Part shown: in pieces, positions 23,403 through 45,125 of the stretch
Layout: each line of letters starts with the position of its first letter
How positions within the stretch are numbered: the stretch's first letter is position 1
Assembly (NCBI RefSeq): GCF_020283565.1
Contig: NC_060059.1
Location: 45,342,572-45,406,571, forward strand
DNA: 64,000 nucleotides
DNA from: Trifolium pratense
Lineage: Eukaryota > Streptophyta > Magnoliopsida > Fabales > Fabaceae
Reading direction: 5' to 3'
Program-made: the position numbers and the translations under genes
The notes under the pieces: generated by a model
What the model saw: only the letters and a program-made list of their open reading frames with translations
Database searches by the model: none
Told to the model about the DNA's origin: nothing

Positions 23403-24122
23403 AGAAAGAAAGATATATCAAATTAAGACTTAAAATCTATAGCTACTATAATATAAAGAAAATTAATATGTAACAAAACTAATAATACAAAGAAGTAGAA
23501 AATGGAGGAGTTTGGACTGTGAATGAGAGGGAGTTTTGAAGAAGAGGGTTATGTTACTTTTTAAAGGGAGAGTTTAGTGAAAAAATAATTAATTAAAGTA
23601 AATTAAATAGAATTGTGATATTGTCAATACTCAATAATAACATTGCCAATTCCTGTTTATGGCCGGCATAATCAAGCCATTTGGAAAAGGACAACTCACT
23701 AGAAGCTAATCATAACACGTCGATTTGGCAGTGATTTTTCCATTAATTAATCAAGCTAATTATGTTATCAATCTTTTAATTATTTTAATTCTGCTAAAGA
23801 AACAAAATTCACAATTTTTGCTGACAATAATACTACAAAACTTAATTAGACATCAATGCAAGTTACTACTCCTATAACACATTTTTATTTATTATGAATG
23901 GATAAAAAATTGTGTAATTCAGATATGTTATTATTTTGTTAACACATTTATCCTTAACTCGCCATAAAAAACAAACATATATCCTTAACTCGATTTGATA
24001 CTATGATAATCTGGCTTAGATCTCATTTTAAAAGTTAACTCAAAAAATGAGATGCTCAAACACATTTACACACTCAATAATTTAAAAATCTAAATAATGT
24101 GACACTCCAGACAATTTCAACA
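23403..24122. other. Upstream region of the GRAS gene
   Basis: This is the putative promoter and leader of the minus-strand GRAS gene. A purine-rich stretch and a TTTAAAAAG box near 23552-23560 (gene strand) could serve as a TATA-like element about 150 bp upstream of the ATG. Nothing else is distinctive. Confidence 0.3.
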
Positions 24123-24124
24123 TA

Positions 24125-24565
24125 CTCCCTCCGGTCCTTATTATAAGGAACAGTTTGAATTTTTTTGATGGTCCTTTATATAAGGAACACTCCTTAAATC
24201 TATGTTTTATTAAATAAGTAATTCTTTTTATACCCTTATTGAATTGAATTGTATACTCCAATATAACCTATTCCAATGCTTAACATTAATTACACACACA
24301 TTTTCTATACAAAAAAAATGGAGGCAAATTTTAGTAAACAAAGAGTCACGTAAATGATAATGTAACATTGGAATTAATTAGCTTTGTGTATAAGAGGAGT
24401 TACATTGGAATTAAAAATAGTGGTTTAGTATATTGATAATTACAAGAGACAACAATCAATTAAGACCAAGGTTATTTTTGGAATTAAACATAACATTTTA
24501 GAATTTTTAATAAAAAAAATAGGTCTCCTTGATCTGTGTGTTTTTATAATAAGGACCGGAGAGAG
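24125..24565. mobile_element. Stowaway-like MITE (CTCCCTCCGGTCC ends)
   Basis: The terminal sequence CTCCCTCCGGTCCTTATTAT is inverted at the right end (ATAATAAGGACCGGAGAGAG). TA flanks both ends (24123-24124 and 24566-24567), the expected Tc1/mariner-type target duplication. The 441-bp interior is AT-rich without an ORF. Confidence 0.82.
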
Positions 24566-24754
24566 TATCAAAACAAATAATCAAACTACCTTAATGTCTA
24601 TGTTTTCTGCCACTGCCGCTGCCACTGCCACATGAGTTAATCATCTATCGATGTTGATGCAATGATTAAAAAGTCAAACACCTAATGGAAGACACCGCTC
24701 ATTGAAATAGTCCAACTCATCACAGTATATTTAAAAAATTGTCCAATACAAATC

Positions 24755-24920
24755 TAAGTTATTTAGCTCAAGTGGTTAATGAGCTTCATCAAAAAGAACA
24801 GATTTTGAAAAAACCCGAGTTCAATTCTTGAATGGAACAATTTTTTGGTCAGACTTTATTTACCTCGCGGCCGAACTCTGGACTACTAGGGCCCCTTTCC
24901 CTACGAGTTATATAAAAAAA
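24755..24920 (+). mobile_element. SINE copy, plus orientation
   Basis: TTTAGCTCAAGTGGTTAATG (box A region) and CCCGAGTTCAATTCTTGAA (box B region) are spaced as in tRNA-derived SINEs. TTTGGTCAGACTTTATTTAC and CGCGGCCGAACTCTG follow, a body shared with the minus-strand copy at 21220-21400. Confidence 0.6.
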
Positions 24921-25319
24921 AAATTGTCCAACACATATTCATCTATTAATTGGTGCTTAATTACCGACAATAATTTATGTTTAATAATAATTGATTAAAT
25001 AAATAAATAAGATTTTTTTTAACGACGTGAATAATAATGTTTAACAATATTTACTTATCATAGTTTGTAAGGAAATCAATTACAATTTTTAAAAGTAAAT
25101 ATTAATACAGCAGTGGAAATTCAATAGATAATTTAAGAGGTGAAAAGATGAAATTTTAATTTTGAAAAAACTTAAAGTTCACTTGTGTCAGAGTATAAGT
25201 TCAAATAAGCCAATTCATCTAATCCAAGTTATGTGTGAGATATCTTGTAGTGAATATCCGGTTATCATTTTTTGTAACTCTTGCGTGAGTCTACTTGAGT
25301 TTATAGAATAGAATGATAG
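24921..25319. other. AT-rich intergenic sequence
   Basis: No gene or element boundary is recognisable here. Confidence 0.5.
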
Positions 25320-25640
25320 TGATTAATTTGGATTGAGTTGTCATCTTAGCTGGTCAGAATTGACGTAGCCGGCAGTAATCTTCTGCAGCACGGTTGCTTT
25401 GAAGAGGTGAGGATTGTACCTACAGACACTCTGACGCTCAAGTTAACTTATGCGTGAAATGAATGTTTTAGAGATAGAAAGAATTGTACATGTGTCTTCT
25501 GCAAGAGAAGGTTATATAGTTCCCAACGCGGAACCAAGATCATCAATGCAAGGATTAAGATGACGTCCTCGTCATCATTAGTTGGCGCAATAACATCCTT
25601 GACAGTTGCGCAAGTGAACACAACCTTAAGCCGATTTTTT
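25320..25640 (+). repeat. LTR-like fragment
   Basis: GTGAGGATTGTACCTACAGA, then CACTCTGACGCTCAAGTTA, resembles a segment found in many plant LTRs, where 'gacactccgacgctcaagt' is conserved. A TATA-like TATATAGTTCC and a downstream leader follow. Ends and target duplication could not be located, so only a fragment is claimed. Confidence 0.4.
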
Positions 25641-26689
25641 TTTCTACCCCAACAATTATCATTTTACCCCAACATATTTTTCAAATGCCTATTTTACCCT
25701 TATCAAATTTTAGTATATTTTAATATTTTTTATTTTGTCGTTTTATAACTTTTCTGGTAGATTGATCACACCCTTGAAAAACTGTTTCGGTAAGTTTTTA
25801 TCTTTATCGGCATGTTAATTTTATCGGAACACTTTTTTAAAAGTGTTCCGGTTTGGAAAAACTATGGATGTTTACCGGAAGACTTTTAAAAAGTGTCCTG
25901 GTTCGAAACATATTGCAGAATCAATGATTTTACATAAGTGTTCCGGTAGGTGTAAAACGAGTTCTTTCTAGTAACAGTTAGCCACGGTCAAACCGTGGCA
26001 AATACTATAATTTGGAAAATTTAAAAACACAATCCACAGCAGCAACAAAAAGACACAAATCATTCGACAACAAAAATCCAGTAATGGTCGGAATCATTCC
26101 ATTAGAAAAAACCTCGTCCACTAAAGGACTACGAATGAATCTAACAAGGAAAAAAAAAAAAAAAAAAAACCCTTAATAGAAGCCATTGTTATCAAAGCCT
26201 TAATTGTTGGACCCATTAACACTAACCCAACAAAAACATTTTTGTTGAATTTCACTAATTCTTTATTAACCCTTTTCCCAATTGATTCTTCATTAACTCT
26301 TTTCGAAATTTTCGATCAAGATTTTGAGGACGGTGATGGAGTGAGAGAGATTGTGAAACTTTTCTAATTGACTTTGAGACGTCTTAGTCAATATGTGTGA
26401 ATTGATCGGATCCGTTGACTTAACCCCTGGGAAGAAAATTGATAGGAATGGACTATGCCACTGAAAAACGACAAGTAATGGAAACCCAACCTTTGTGATT
26501 GGAGATCCCATGAAGAAGGTTCATATGGGTAAAAACAAGTTACTTGTTAGTTATGTTAGCACTAAAATTTTGTCCATTTCCTATGTGTTATGATAATGGC
26601 TATGAGAAGTGCTAAATTAAAAATAAATTTGAGGGGTAAGCTTTAAAGACTTTTAATGATTACCATAAGCCCTTATGGGTGGTGTATGG
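25641..26689. other. Intergenic sequence with short hairpins
   Basis: No gene is supported. A hairpin-rich section at 25780-25960 contains CGGAACACTTTTTTAAAAG and TGTTCCGG and related copies. An A-run lies at 26151-26170. Confidence 0.4.
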
Positions 26690-27735
26690 TTGTAGCATAC
26701 ACTAGATGGAATCACCTATATGAGTGTCAAGTGGGGCCGCTTGCATGAGACCGTACGGCGGGTCTCTAGAGCACTCATGAAAACCAGACACGCGCACGGC
26801 CTAAATGCGCAACACCGCGTAACACGAGAATTGTGGGGGTGCGATGCGGGTGGTAGACCGCTAACACACACCAAGTGTCTTTGGTTCATATAGCTTGCTA
26901 CACCAATTTCACTGTGTGTTAAGTCTATCATCCTAGCACTGGTTCATATAGTTTGCTACACCAGTTTGATGCATCACACTCAAAGGTAACCCAAACAATG
27001 TTTTCGAAACAATTTTAAGTTATTCTTTAGTTTAAAAACTTTTGAAATATGTGGGGGGATTGTTGGATATTTGAGATATTTCAAAAGTTATTTATTTTTA
27101 TAATTTATTAATTTAATTTGACTTGGGAATTATTTTAATTACTTATTTGATTGTAACCAAAAAAAAAATTACTTATTTGATAAGGTATCATTTAACCTAT
27201 TAAATAGGAGATATATATACATCTTATTAGTTTTGGTATGTTGCATCATGTATAATTAATACCATTTTTTAGTGGAACCTTAAACCTATTCACATCACGT
27301 GTTCCTATTTCATAGCAACTAATTAGCCTATTTATTTTGATAACCGTTTTGAAAATACAAATTAAAAAAGAATTGATTTGTTTTAATTACATGGGAAGAA
27401 TTCTTTATAACTTGGTCAATATATATGTATGCTTTATATAAAAACAGAGAAAAAAGTATTAAGTGATGAATACATCCCTAAACTCATTGTGTTTCATATA
27501 TCTAATCCTCAAAACAAAGTATTTTCTAATAAGTGTCTGAGTTACCAACCTTGTTGATATTCTTGTGTCTTGATAGCCTCGGCATGTTTATCGTCGAGAA
27601 GAACCGGTTGTATTATGGGGGAGTTGCGCAATATTTACGGATAATTCCTTAGTTCAGTGATTACACGCCTCCGGTTAATCATTTCCAGCCATCCGCGCCA
27701 ACTCTTTCATCTACATGATAGCTAACAAAGGTCAC
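26690..27735 (+). mobile_element. 3' end of a copia-like retrotransposon (polypurine tract and LTR)
   Basis: A GC-rich internal tail (GTCAAGTGGGGCCGCTTGCA, then CACGCGCACGGCCTAAATGC) is followed by the polypurine tract TGTGGGGGGATTG at about 27051-27062 and an LTR beginning TGTTGGATATTTGAG at 27062. The LTR has a TATA-like TTTATATAAAAAC near 27433. Its right boundary is uncertain (about 27735). No pol sequence is seen upstream, so only the 3' end survives. Confidence 0.6.
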
Positions 27736-28950
27736 ACCACTCCTTTTTTTTTTTTTTTATATGCTTTGTTTTGTTGGATTATCGGGCTTATTCGATTTTT
27801 CTGCCTAGTTCGTTAATAAATTTCTCTTTTCATAAAACCTCTCCAAACGCACGAATTCTTAAAAGCTAGGAATCTTAGCTTTAAAAAGTCAGGGCAAAAT
27901 TGCCTTTGGACGCGAAAAAGATGGGTAAAACGCTCACCCAAACATATACTTAATATATTTTGTCTCCCTTTTCAATATTAAACCCATATTTTCCCAATGG
28001 AGGGTTAAGAACACACTTAAGAAAAAATAACAGGAGACAATCCTCTCCCACTTCTCTGAGGTTAACCTTTGATTAAACAAAATAATTTATTCGATTATTA
28101 TTAAACGACCTTTTAGGTGAAAGTGATGTCTATATAATTGTTAGTTTATTCTGGCTGTAGTGCCTTTGAACGACCATCAAGTTATTTTACCAAGCTACAA
28201 GGACAGTTTAATATACAAACCATATTGCTTAGTCTTCATTGAAATGCATCTCTCTTGATCAATAAACATAAACATATAGTAAATTATTTATTGATTTGTA
28301 AGCTTGCCGACTTGTATTGTATTGTTGTGCACTTTTGTGGTCAGAGGTTCACATTTTTTAATAGTATGCTTCAAACGACACGGCACAAGAAAAATGGTAT
28401 CAGAATCTAGTGCTTCTTAATATGTCATTTAACCTTGTCATTTTGACATTTTCTAGATTTAGGCTGCTTCATATGTAACAGCTTCACTGGAATATGAGAA
28501 TACTATATTTAGTTAAAGAATGGGAAAGCATGTACCGTTCCAAGTGCAAAAAATTAAATTAGTGCAGTGTGTAAAGTAACCAAATGTTCAAATTTAGCAA
28601 AAGAAAAATTAGTTATAGCGTAAGTTTGGATTCTTGGTGAATTTGACATAATCAAGGTAAGTCACGCTGATTTTTCAAAAACTACACTTTAGAACTACAA
28701 CAAAATCCATTGTGGTTCCAAACATACCGATAATGTGATTGATATTTACAGGGTTTCAAAAAATAGGTCATCAATGCAATTTGGAACAAAATATCATGCT
28801 TTTTATGTCTGCGATTGAAATTGAGATTTGTATCATTCTCTACGATATCAAAAATTGTAATGACACAATTTTATTATATAAACACTCCGAAAATAAATGC
28901 AGAGAAACAGAATTTTATGCAGATTTGTCTCAAAATGGACTTCAATAAAT
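27736..28950. other. Intergenic sequence between the copia remnant and the NDR gene
   Basis: No gene is supported. ATGGTATCAGAATCTAG near 28394 resembles a degraded tRNA-iMet primer site, so an old LTR remnant may lie to its left. The evidence is weak. The region above about 28950 is probably the NDR 3'UTR or its flank. Confidence 0.35.
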
Positions 28951-29380
28951 TTAATTTAATGTATGACTTGTAAAACAAAAGTACTTGTCAGTGATTACAC
29001 TTCAGGGTTACAGACAAATGTTTTGTTATAAATAATGTAAAAAAGAACATGAATAGTAAAATACATTGTATCCACAATTCAATGACACCAGGTATCTGTT
29101 TACAGAGTAGCATATTTGACAATGGACGGTAAGAGATTTACAATTCAATAGTTGCAACCAGAAAAGACTTGTCGAAGCCAGCTTGAGGTTAATTACATGA
29201 TTCAAGAGGACAACACTTTCTTCTTTCCTTTTCTCATAACAATTAATTAGTGTAACCAATAACAAGTCCAACAAGGAATTGCATCAAGAGTGACATTTAA
29301 AGCATAGAAATAGTCAAATATATGCATGAGTTATGATGATACCTACACTATTTGACTCAATAGATCACGAGATTCCCTTG

Positions 29381-38278
<8,898 letters not shown>

Positions 38279-38350
38279 TTTCTTAACTCAATAATTAACA
38301 ACCTTCCTTGTTCCTTCTATATGCATGTTCAAACAATTTCCTTCAAATCA

Positions 38351-38610
38351 CTGAAAAAAATACCAATTACAAAAGATTTGCATCAATCATATCGAAAAAA
38401 AGTAACTCCTATAAAAATGATTAATTTCTACACCAAAATAAGACGAAACAAACCCCCATTCAAATAAAAAAAAAAAAAAAAGGGGGGAAAAAACCAGATT
38501 CGTTTCCCTGCAATTTCCAAATTTGCACACAATCCATTTTCCACAAAATATAGTATTTACATTTATTTATTTTTTCTCAAAAATCATGATTAAAAAAAAA
38601 ACTGTGTACC
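38351..38610 (-). other. 5'UTR intron of the NDR gene
   Basis: On the gene strand a donor GAATTCAG/GTACACAG (38610/38609) and an acceptor TTTTTTTCAG/TGATTTG (38351/38350) bound a 259-bp intron starting 72 nt upstream of the ATG. The leader exon upstream carries the CT repeat at 38702-38727. Splice sites are inferred from consensus. Confidence 0.6.
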
Positions 38611-38701
38611 TGAATTCCTTTGCTTGGGGCATTTTGCAAACCGTAAAATGGAAGCAATGGCGTGAGAGAAGGAAAGAATTTTAAGGATTTGATGAAACCC
38701 T

Positions 38702-38727
38702 AGAGAGAGAGAGAGAGAGAGAGAGAG
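38702..38727. repeat. (AG)n microsatellite in the NDR leader, CT on the gene strand
   Basis: A pure GA/CT array of about 26 bp lies just upstream of the inferred 5'UTR intron, most likely in the transcribed leader or core promoter. Confidence 0.85.
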
Positions 38728-38729
38728 GG

Positions 38730-39800
38730 AATTTGGTTGTGCAATGGGGAATGAGAAAGGAAAAGGTGTGTGTGTCGTCTCTTTCCGATGAGATTGTGAT
38801 TGTACGCGTGCGTGATTTTCTGTGCGATGCTCCTCTCCTCTCTTTTTTATGTTTCTTTCTATTTCTGAAAATGAAATGAATCAAAATCATGCATGTTCTC
38901 GTGTTCCTTTTTATACCAACTTTGCAACCATATTTTTTTTCACTTTTTTAGGAATAAAAAAAAAGTTGAGAAAATAAGATATACTTAAAATAATTTTATA
39001 ATTTTATCCTCATAAAAATCATTTTTGGAACACTTAAATAAATGAGATTGCCTTTCTTCTAACTTAATTAAGATTCTTATGGAAAGTTTGTTGTCTATTA
39101 GAAATTAATCTCTGCAGTTGTGCGCTGAGAATATTCGATTTACGCAAAAAATAAATTATTTTTTATTAAAATAATTACTTTTAAAAATATTGTATCTTAT
39201 TGTTATAGATTAAAAAAAATAGAATATAAAAAATAAGAAAAGTGCTATTCAGTAAGAAATTGCTTACAAGATAGAGAAAAATCTTATGACAACTTTTAAT
39301 ACTTAAAAATTATGACAATTCTATCTCTCATGTATGGTTAGTCAATTTATAATTCGTTAAATTTTCTTAATTTTATGAATTTTTCTTTTCTTGTGTAAAT
39401 TTTTGTTACCAGCAACGCACTACACAATAATCGGAAAATAATCGATTATAAATGAGAAATTGGTTTCACCAACAACAGAAAAATGAGAAGTTATGAAAAA
39501 ATAAGTCAGGCTTGTCGTGCCAACCCATTTAACCCGCTATTTTTGCCAGGCCGAGCTGAAGTTTTCGACTCAGTGTCTTGACGGCCCAACTACCGCTGGC
39601 ATTTTATTTCTTAATTTTTTTTTCTAGACTCTTTTCCAGAAACCAAAAGATTAGCACACAAAAAATGTTCCAGTTTATTTTTTATTTTTTTAATTACCAT
39701 TTTTTCTATTGGTTTATAGAATGAAGAGATATTTATTATTCGTAAAAAATCAATTCAAAATTAAGAAAGGGAACACCAACAAAGACATTATAGTTTAGTA
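38730..39800. other. NDR promoter and intergenic region
   Basis: About the first 200 bp is the probable NDR promoter (minus strand). The remainder is AT-rich without a recognisable gene. Confidence 0.4.
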
Positions 39801-39808
39801 AAAAAAAA

Positions 39809-40145
39809 GGCAAAATTACACTACAAGTCCTTTATCTTATTTTTTTGTAACACTTTGGTCCTTTATCTTTTTTTTGTAACACTTTGGTTCTTGATCTTTT
39901 ATTTGTAACACTTTAGTCCTTTATTTTTTTTATTTGTAACACTTTAGTCCATTTTTTTGTAACAGTTTGGTCCTTTATCTTTTTTTATTTGTAACATTTT
40001 GCTCCTTTATTTTTTATAAATAAATAAGATAAGGACCAAAGTGTTACAAAAAAAAAGATAAAGGATCAAATTGTTACAAAAAAAAAGATAAAGGACCAAA
40101 TTGTTACAAAAAAATAAGATAAAGGATCTGTAGTGTAATTTTGCC
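39809..40145. mobile_element. Palindromic MITE built of ~30-bp tandem units
   Basis: The ends GGCAAAATTACACTACAAGT and (inverted) GGCAAAATTACACTACAGAT bound the element. The left two thirds repeat TTTGTAACACTTTGGTCCTT five to six times at about 30-bp spacing. The right third carries the inverse (AAAGGACCAAATTGTTACAA) three to four times. The whole can fold into a long stem. Confidence 0.75.
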
Positions 40146-40312
40146 AAAAAAAAAAAAACAAAGACATCACAGTCGTTTTAACCTTTAAATTTTTTTTTTT
40201 ATGGATCCCACGAGAAACTAGATTCGATTCCAACGCCTCCCTTTTCTGCTTTTGTACGAGCCAATATTCTACTTTGGAAGAATGTTTTACCGCATAAAAA
40301 TCTAATGAATAA

Positions 40313-40479
40313 TGCTAGCAACACACTCTTTAACAAATACACTCCAACACACTCTCTTTTATTGGTTGAAATTCACATGAGTCCCATAAAAAAATGTAGA
40401 CTCATATAACTTTTATGGGACCCATATAAATTTTAACCAATAAAAAAGAGTGTGTTTGTTAAAGAGTGTGTTGCTAGCA
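40313..40479. mobile_element. Palindromic MITE, TGCTAGCAACACACTC ends
   Basis: TGCTAGCAACACACTCTTTA at the left is inverted at the right (TAAAGAGTGTGTTGCTAGCA). The interior arms also pair (GTCCCATAAAA with TTTTATGGGAC). The length is 167 bp with no coding capacity. Confidence 0.8.
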
Positions 40480-40933
40480 CTCCTCAAATCTAATTGCCTT
40501 AACTTTTTTTTTTCCTTATGTTTTGTCGCATTTTCTCAACAAATTTTGAATGGAGAAAACCAAGTTAGTCGTTGTTGCTAAAGGTCATGGAAGAATGTTA
40601 GCTAAGCCGATCCAAATAACCCATATAACTTTTATGGGATCCACATGATTTTAATCTACATTGAACAAATTATAAAGCTATAATTTAAGCATACTTGTTT
40701 AAACATATATCAACCGAAGAAAAATAGATAACCCCAAAAGAAAACTATAAGCCACTAAAAGCTGTTCAATTGGAGCTTGAAGTGGATGATTACACATTTA
40801 ATCATGACCAAGACAGATGCAAAACCTAGAAGAATTTTATTTGGTTGTATAAATCACATATGGAATGACAATTCTTACAGTGTATATTTTCGTCTCTCAA
40901 ATTAACATCATAAGCAATTGGTGTCAATAGAGA

Positions 40934-43900
40934 TTATCGATAGTATGCCATGTGTCTGGATGAAAAGAACGGAGAGCTAGCAAAAGGATTCGCCTGAGAT
41001 GTATTGTTGACAGGTTTCTTCTTTTCAAGTTTTGTTTCAGCACGGAGCCAGGACTCAACAACAGACAGCAGATTAGTTGAAGATTTCAACTCGTTAACAT
41101 CTGATATTTTTTCTGCTCTCCTCAGTTCGCCTTCTTGTATGTATGCCAAATGAGTTGCCCATGTCTCTAGTCCATCAAAAATGTGAGTGGCATATACAAT
41201 TGTAGCTTCTCTCTGTAAAAAAGAACATAAAAAATTACCATTGTTTCTGAACACAAGTTTCCAGGCTTTGCAAGATGGGCTAATCATCTTCTAAGTATAA
41301 TAATTTGTTTTTGCATTATAGTTTCTACTTTCTATGAATACTTTAATATACATATTGGGAAAATATACAGTATATTCTTTGTCTCTTGTAGAAACTGAAG
41401 ATCAAACTCATTTTATCTTTAAAAAACAAGTAATCTTAAAGATTACTTGTTTTAGTTGCATTCAGGCCATCTCCGTTGGAGTTTTCCCACACTTATAATC
41501 TGTGTGTTTGAGCATTCAAATATATAGAGCTAGTGAATACCTGCTCACATTCTTCCTTGAAGAATTCCAATAAATCCATTCGAGTAACAACATCCAGGTC
41601 AACTGTAACCTCATCCAGCAAGAGAACCTGAAATGTAAATCAAGGGTTACAGGTTTAGATTGGATTGATTTGAACTGTCACATTAAATTAAATAAAATTA
41701 AACATAGTCACACAAATAAATAAATAAATAAAAATACAATAACCATTAGATATCATATTGGGCATACGCTTACTATAGGATAGTTCTTGTCGAAAATTAC
41801 TATATTAAATAAATAACTTTTTGTAAGCATTATATATTAGCAATCCAACCACCAAATTGGAAGTTATATTTTAGTAGATCCCAGCCTACAAATTTTCATA
41901 AAATTCAAATACTATTTGATACTTCATCAATTTAATACAAAATATACATTTTAAACTACAAATAAATGTGGATTGTGGACTACCAAGATTGCATAACAAC
42001 TGATGTTCAATTTAATTTAAAGCTTAATGTGCATGATCATTTTTTTTCCAAGAAACAATGTGCATGACCATATTAAGATAATATCACACAATTCGTTATT
42101 GGGTTAGTAAAATTTAATGTATATTGTGTGTTTTAAATGAAGTAACTTTCGTAAGAGCTACTTTTGAAGTGTGTGTGTGTGTGTGTGTAATTCAAAAGAC
42201 ATCAACAGATTACTCAGAGAGGGTTTTTTCTTCAGAAAAAGACGGCAAGGATCAAGTAGGAATATAAAGTTCACACTCAATTGAAAGCATATTGACACTG
42301 ACATTGTCCACAACAGCATAACTACCATATACAAATTCCCTAGGCTATTCAATCCTTGATACCTTGTACGGATGAAGAAGACCTAGACAGATTTGTACTC
42401 GACGCCGCTGGCCATCGGATACCTTATGCATTCGCCACTGCAGATCTATATCAAGCAGGTCAATCAAATTATCTCTCCTGTTAGGATCAACGCCTTCGAC
42501 TGTCAAAATCAGAAGAGCGTCTTAGTTTTTCTACACATCAGACTAAAGAGCAATTGTTTTTGGATAGCCAAATGTTACCACACTTGTATACATAACATGA
42601 TTTCAGTGTTCATTATTTTACAAAATTTTGTCCTTAATAGGGTTTTATTGAAGGACCCCGTGATATGGTATGATTAGCTTTTCTTGCATGATATTTAGAA
42701 ATTGAAAAATGGAGATGCAGTTGCATTTGATAACAACGAAAATCATGTTTGAAAACCCACCACCGAATATCATATGTTCAGCAGAGAAGTCTCCCTGGAG
42801 TGGAATGTCTCCCTGGATAACAGCAACAACATTAATACTTGAAATGGAATTGATCAAAGCATAGGCAACACAGGTTAACAGAAAGGGCCATGGTACAGTT
42901 TGAAGAAACATCAGAAACATAAAAGTTATGCCAAAAGAAAACCACTAGAGATCTAAGGCTCTGAAGTGGGTCACTATATTTTACGATCATCAAGTTCTTG
43001 CTAGGACCAAAGCCCACATTATGACCAGATTTACAATACGTGTGTGGTTCTTGTACAAAACAAAAATAAACATTAGAGGAAATCAATCTATAGTTCTGGC
43101 TAAGAGAACACAAAGGGTTGTGCATGAGTGCATCCATATTTCCATACTACAACAGAGACATGATTCCGACATTTGATCTCATAATATTTATCAAAAAAAC
43201 AAAATGATTGGCTTAAATGTACCTAAAAAATTGAGGACAAAGTAACTTATTCATAAGCACTCACCAACAATCAATTCAAACTAAATGCAGAGGCCATAGA
43301 AGAAATTTAAGCAACTAAAACCTGTGAAAACAATTCAACTTTATTTTATCTTTTGGTATGAAAATAACTTATTCATAAGCATGTATATGATAAACACTAA
43401 TGATATAGGCTGGCCATACCGAAGATTGTCTCGCAGTAATAAATCACACCAGTGTTTACTTTTGGCCATATGAAACAACATTATGAATCAAAGATTGCAT
43501 ATATGGCTTTGGCTAACATGCATGAGTGCACCATATGGTGCACAGTGCACAAGTTAGCAATTTCATTATAACAAATATGAATTTTACAAAATCTATCGTT
43601 GGATTGAAAGTTTATATCATATAGATCATCCATAATTTTTTTTGGAAAAATTGAAAATCATTTGATATGTTATTGAAACCGGTCAAAATTATCGGTTTAT
43701 AAATTTCTATTAAATACCGTTAATCTTTATGAGTCTCAATAACATATCAAATGATTTTTAATTTTTTTATGGATGATCTATATGACGTAAACTTTTAATC
43801 CAAGTGTGGATTTTGTAAAATTCGTATTCATTATAATGAAATCGCTAACTTTTGCACCGTGCACCATATGGTGCACTTGTGCATGTTAGAACTTGGCTGA

Positions 43901-44539
43901 CTAGATAGTGGAGTGATATCCTAGTTAAAAGATCCCTCCACAATAGAGAACATGGGTTAGCTTAGCTTCATAACAGACCGATCACTCAGCAATTAAAAAA
44001 CAAAACAGCCGAGACCTTGATCATGGCACAATGCCGGCAAGAATATATCCCAATCGCAATGAATGAATAGTGCAATAGTGAAAAAGAAGCAAAACCTAAC
44101 CCTATTTGGTTAGCACATTGAAAAATCACAAAAAATAACCTAACAGAAAAATGAAGAACTCACAGCGCAGCCAATGTTTTTACTCCAAGATCCACCCAAA
44201 TAAGCAAGATCTCCACTACAAACAAGCTGAGTATCATGAAAAGCAGAAGAATTCAACACACGGACAACGTCTCTTCCTCCAACCATATGCTTCCCAGCCA
44301 GAATCTTCAACAAAGTCGTTTTCCCTACACAAAACAACGCAATTAACAAAATGCTCTTCCTAACAATTATAAATGAAGAAATGTTAGGGTTAGTTACCGG
44401 ATCCATTGGCACCGACGAGGAGGCAACGAGATCCGGGGGAGACGTGAAGGTTGAAATCGAGGAAAAGCGGTGGTTGAAGTCCGTCGTAGGAGAATTGCAT
44501 TCCTTGGACTTGGATTCCACCGGAATTTTCGATCGCCAT
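40934..44539 (-). CDS. Soluble ABC ATPase, ABCI19/20/21-like
   Basis: Six exons join in frame: 44539-44398, 44324-44164, 42812-42761, 42499-42363, 41627-41541 and 41212-40934 (285 codons plus TAA, as expected for this family). The product is one nucleotide-binding domain without membrane segments. Walker A is GANGSGKTTL (split by intron 1). The signature is [10 protein letters not shown], with the SDGQ variant of LSGGQ typical for this group. Walker B is [12 protein letters not shown] with the catalytic Glu, and the switch His sits in YATHIFDG. The N-terminus starts [20 protein letters not shown]. Plant ABCI19-21 proteins are cytosolic or ER-associated CCR4/GCN-related ATPases linked to cytokinin and light responses. 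Any such role here is by family only. The C-terminal tail after VVESWLRAE is short and Ser/Asn-rich. All catalytic residues are present. Intron 2 contains the MITE at 43513-43889. Confidence 0.94.
42170..42188. repeat. (GT)n microsatellite in ABCI intron 4
   Basis: A short pure GT array lies within the intron between exons 4 and 5. Confidence 0.85.
43513..43889. mobile_element. Palindromic MITE (GTGCACCATATGGTGCAC end), copy A
   Basis: The left arm CTAACATGCATGAGTGCACC is inverted at the right end (GGTGCACTTGTGCATGTTAG). Each end contains the palindrome GTGCACCATATGGTGCAC. The inner stem (TTTATATCATATAGATCATC, then its inverse GATGATCTATATGACGTAAA) is shared with the copies at 46646, 56375 and 58473. 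It lies in ABCI intron 2 and has no ORF. Confidence 0.85.
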
Positions 44540-44709
44540 TTTGAAGCTGTAACGGTAATAATAACTGGAAGTGTGATTGGGGGTTTTTATTTAAGCTTGT
44601 GAAGTTTGAGTTTGGCGCCGATAGAAAACGAACACGTCTGTGTGTGTAAATCAAAGCTGTGAATAAAGGACCATCCACGTCGACTCTTCCACCTACCTCC
44701 TCTGCTTCC

Positions 44710-44710
<1 letters not shown>

Positions 44711-44744
<34 letters not shown>
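44711..44744. repeat. (TAA)n microsatellite upstream of ABCI
   Basis: An uninterrupted AAT array of about 34 bp lies 170 bp upstream of the ABCI start codon. Confidence 0.9.
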
Positions 44745-44745
<1 letters not shown>

Positions 44746-45125
44746 GAAAAATGTCCAAACTAGTGTAAACTTAATTTAACTTATCCAGATTAATGTCCAT
44801 TAGTTTATCCTCTAGTTTCTTCCAGTACCTTATCCAGATTGTGACATGTGGCAAAAAAGAATTCAATGGTTCAAATTAAAAATTGAAAAAAAAAAAACCG
44901 TAACAACACACCATGTCTTTCTGCTTCCTCTTCCTCGTTGAGAGTTCAGAACTGCTCAACAATACAGTCCTTCGTCTTCCTATCACATCACCCTTCTGTC
45001 GCTGTCACCTTCTCTATCAGTCCCTACACCGTTTGCCGGCGACAATAACGACGACACACATCTCTATCTGTTCCAGCGACGCATAGCCACCAACACCATC
45101 ACAAACCAATTCAGTAAGGTTTGTA

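Noticed and set aside
25560..25748. 62-codon frame starting MTSSSSLVGAITSL
   Set aside because: It overlaps an LTR-like fragment and turns into low-complexity Phe/Tyr sequence; there is no support for a gene.
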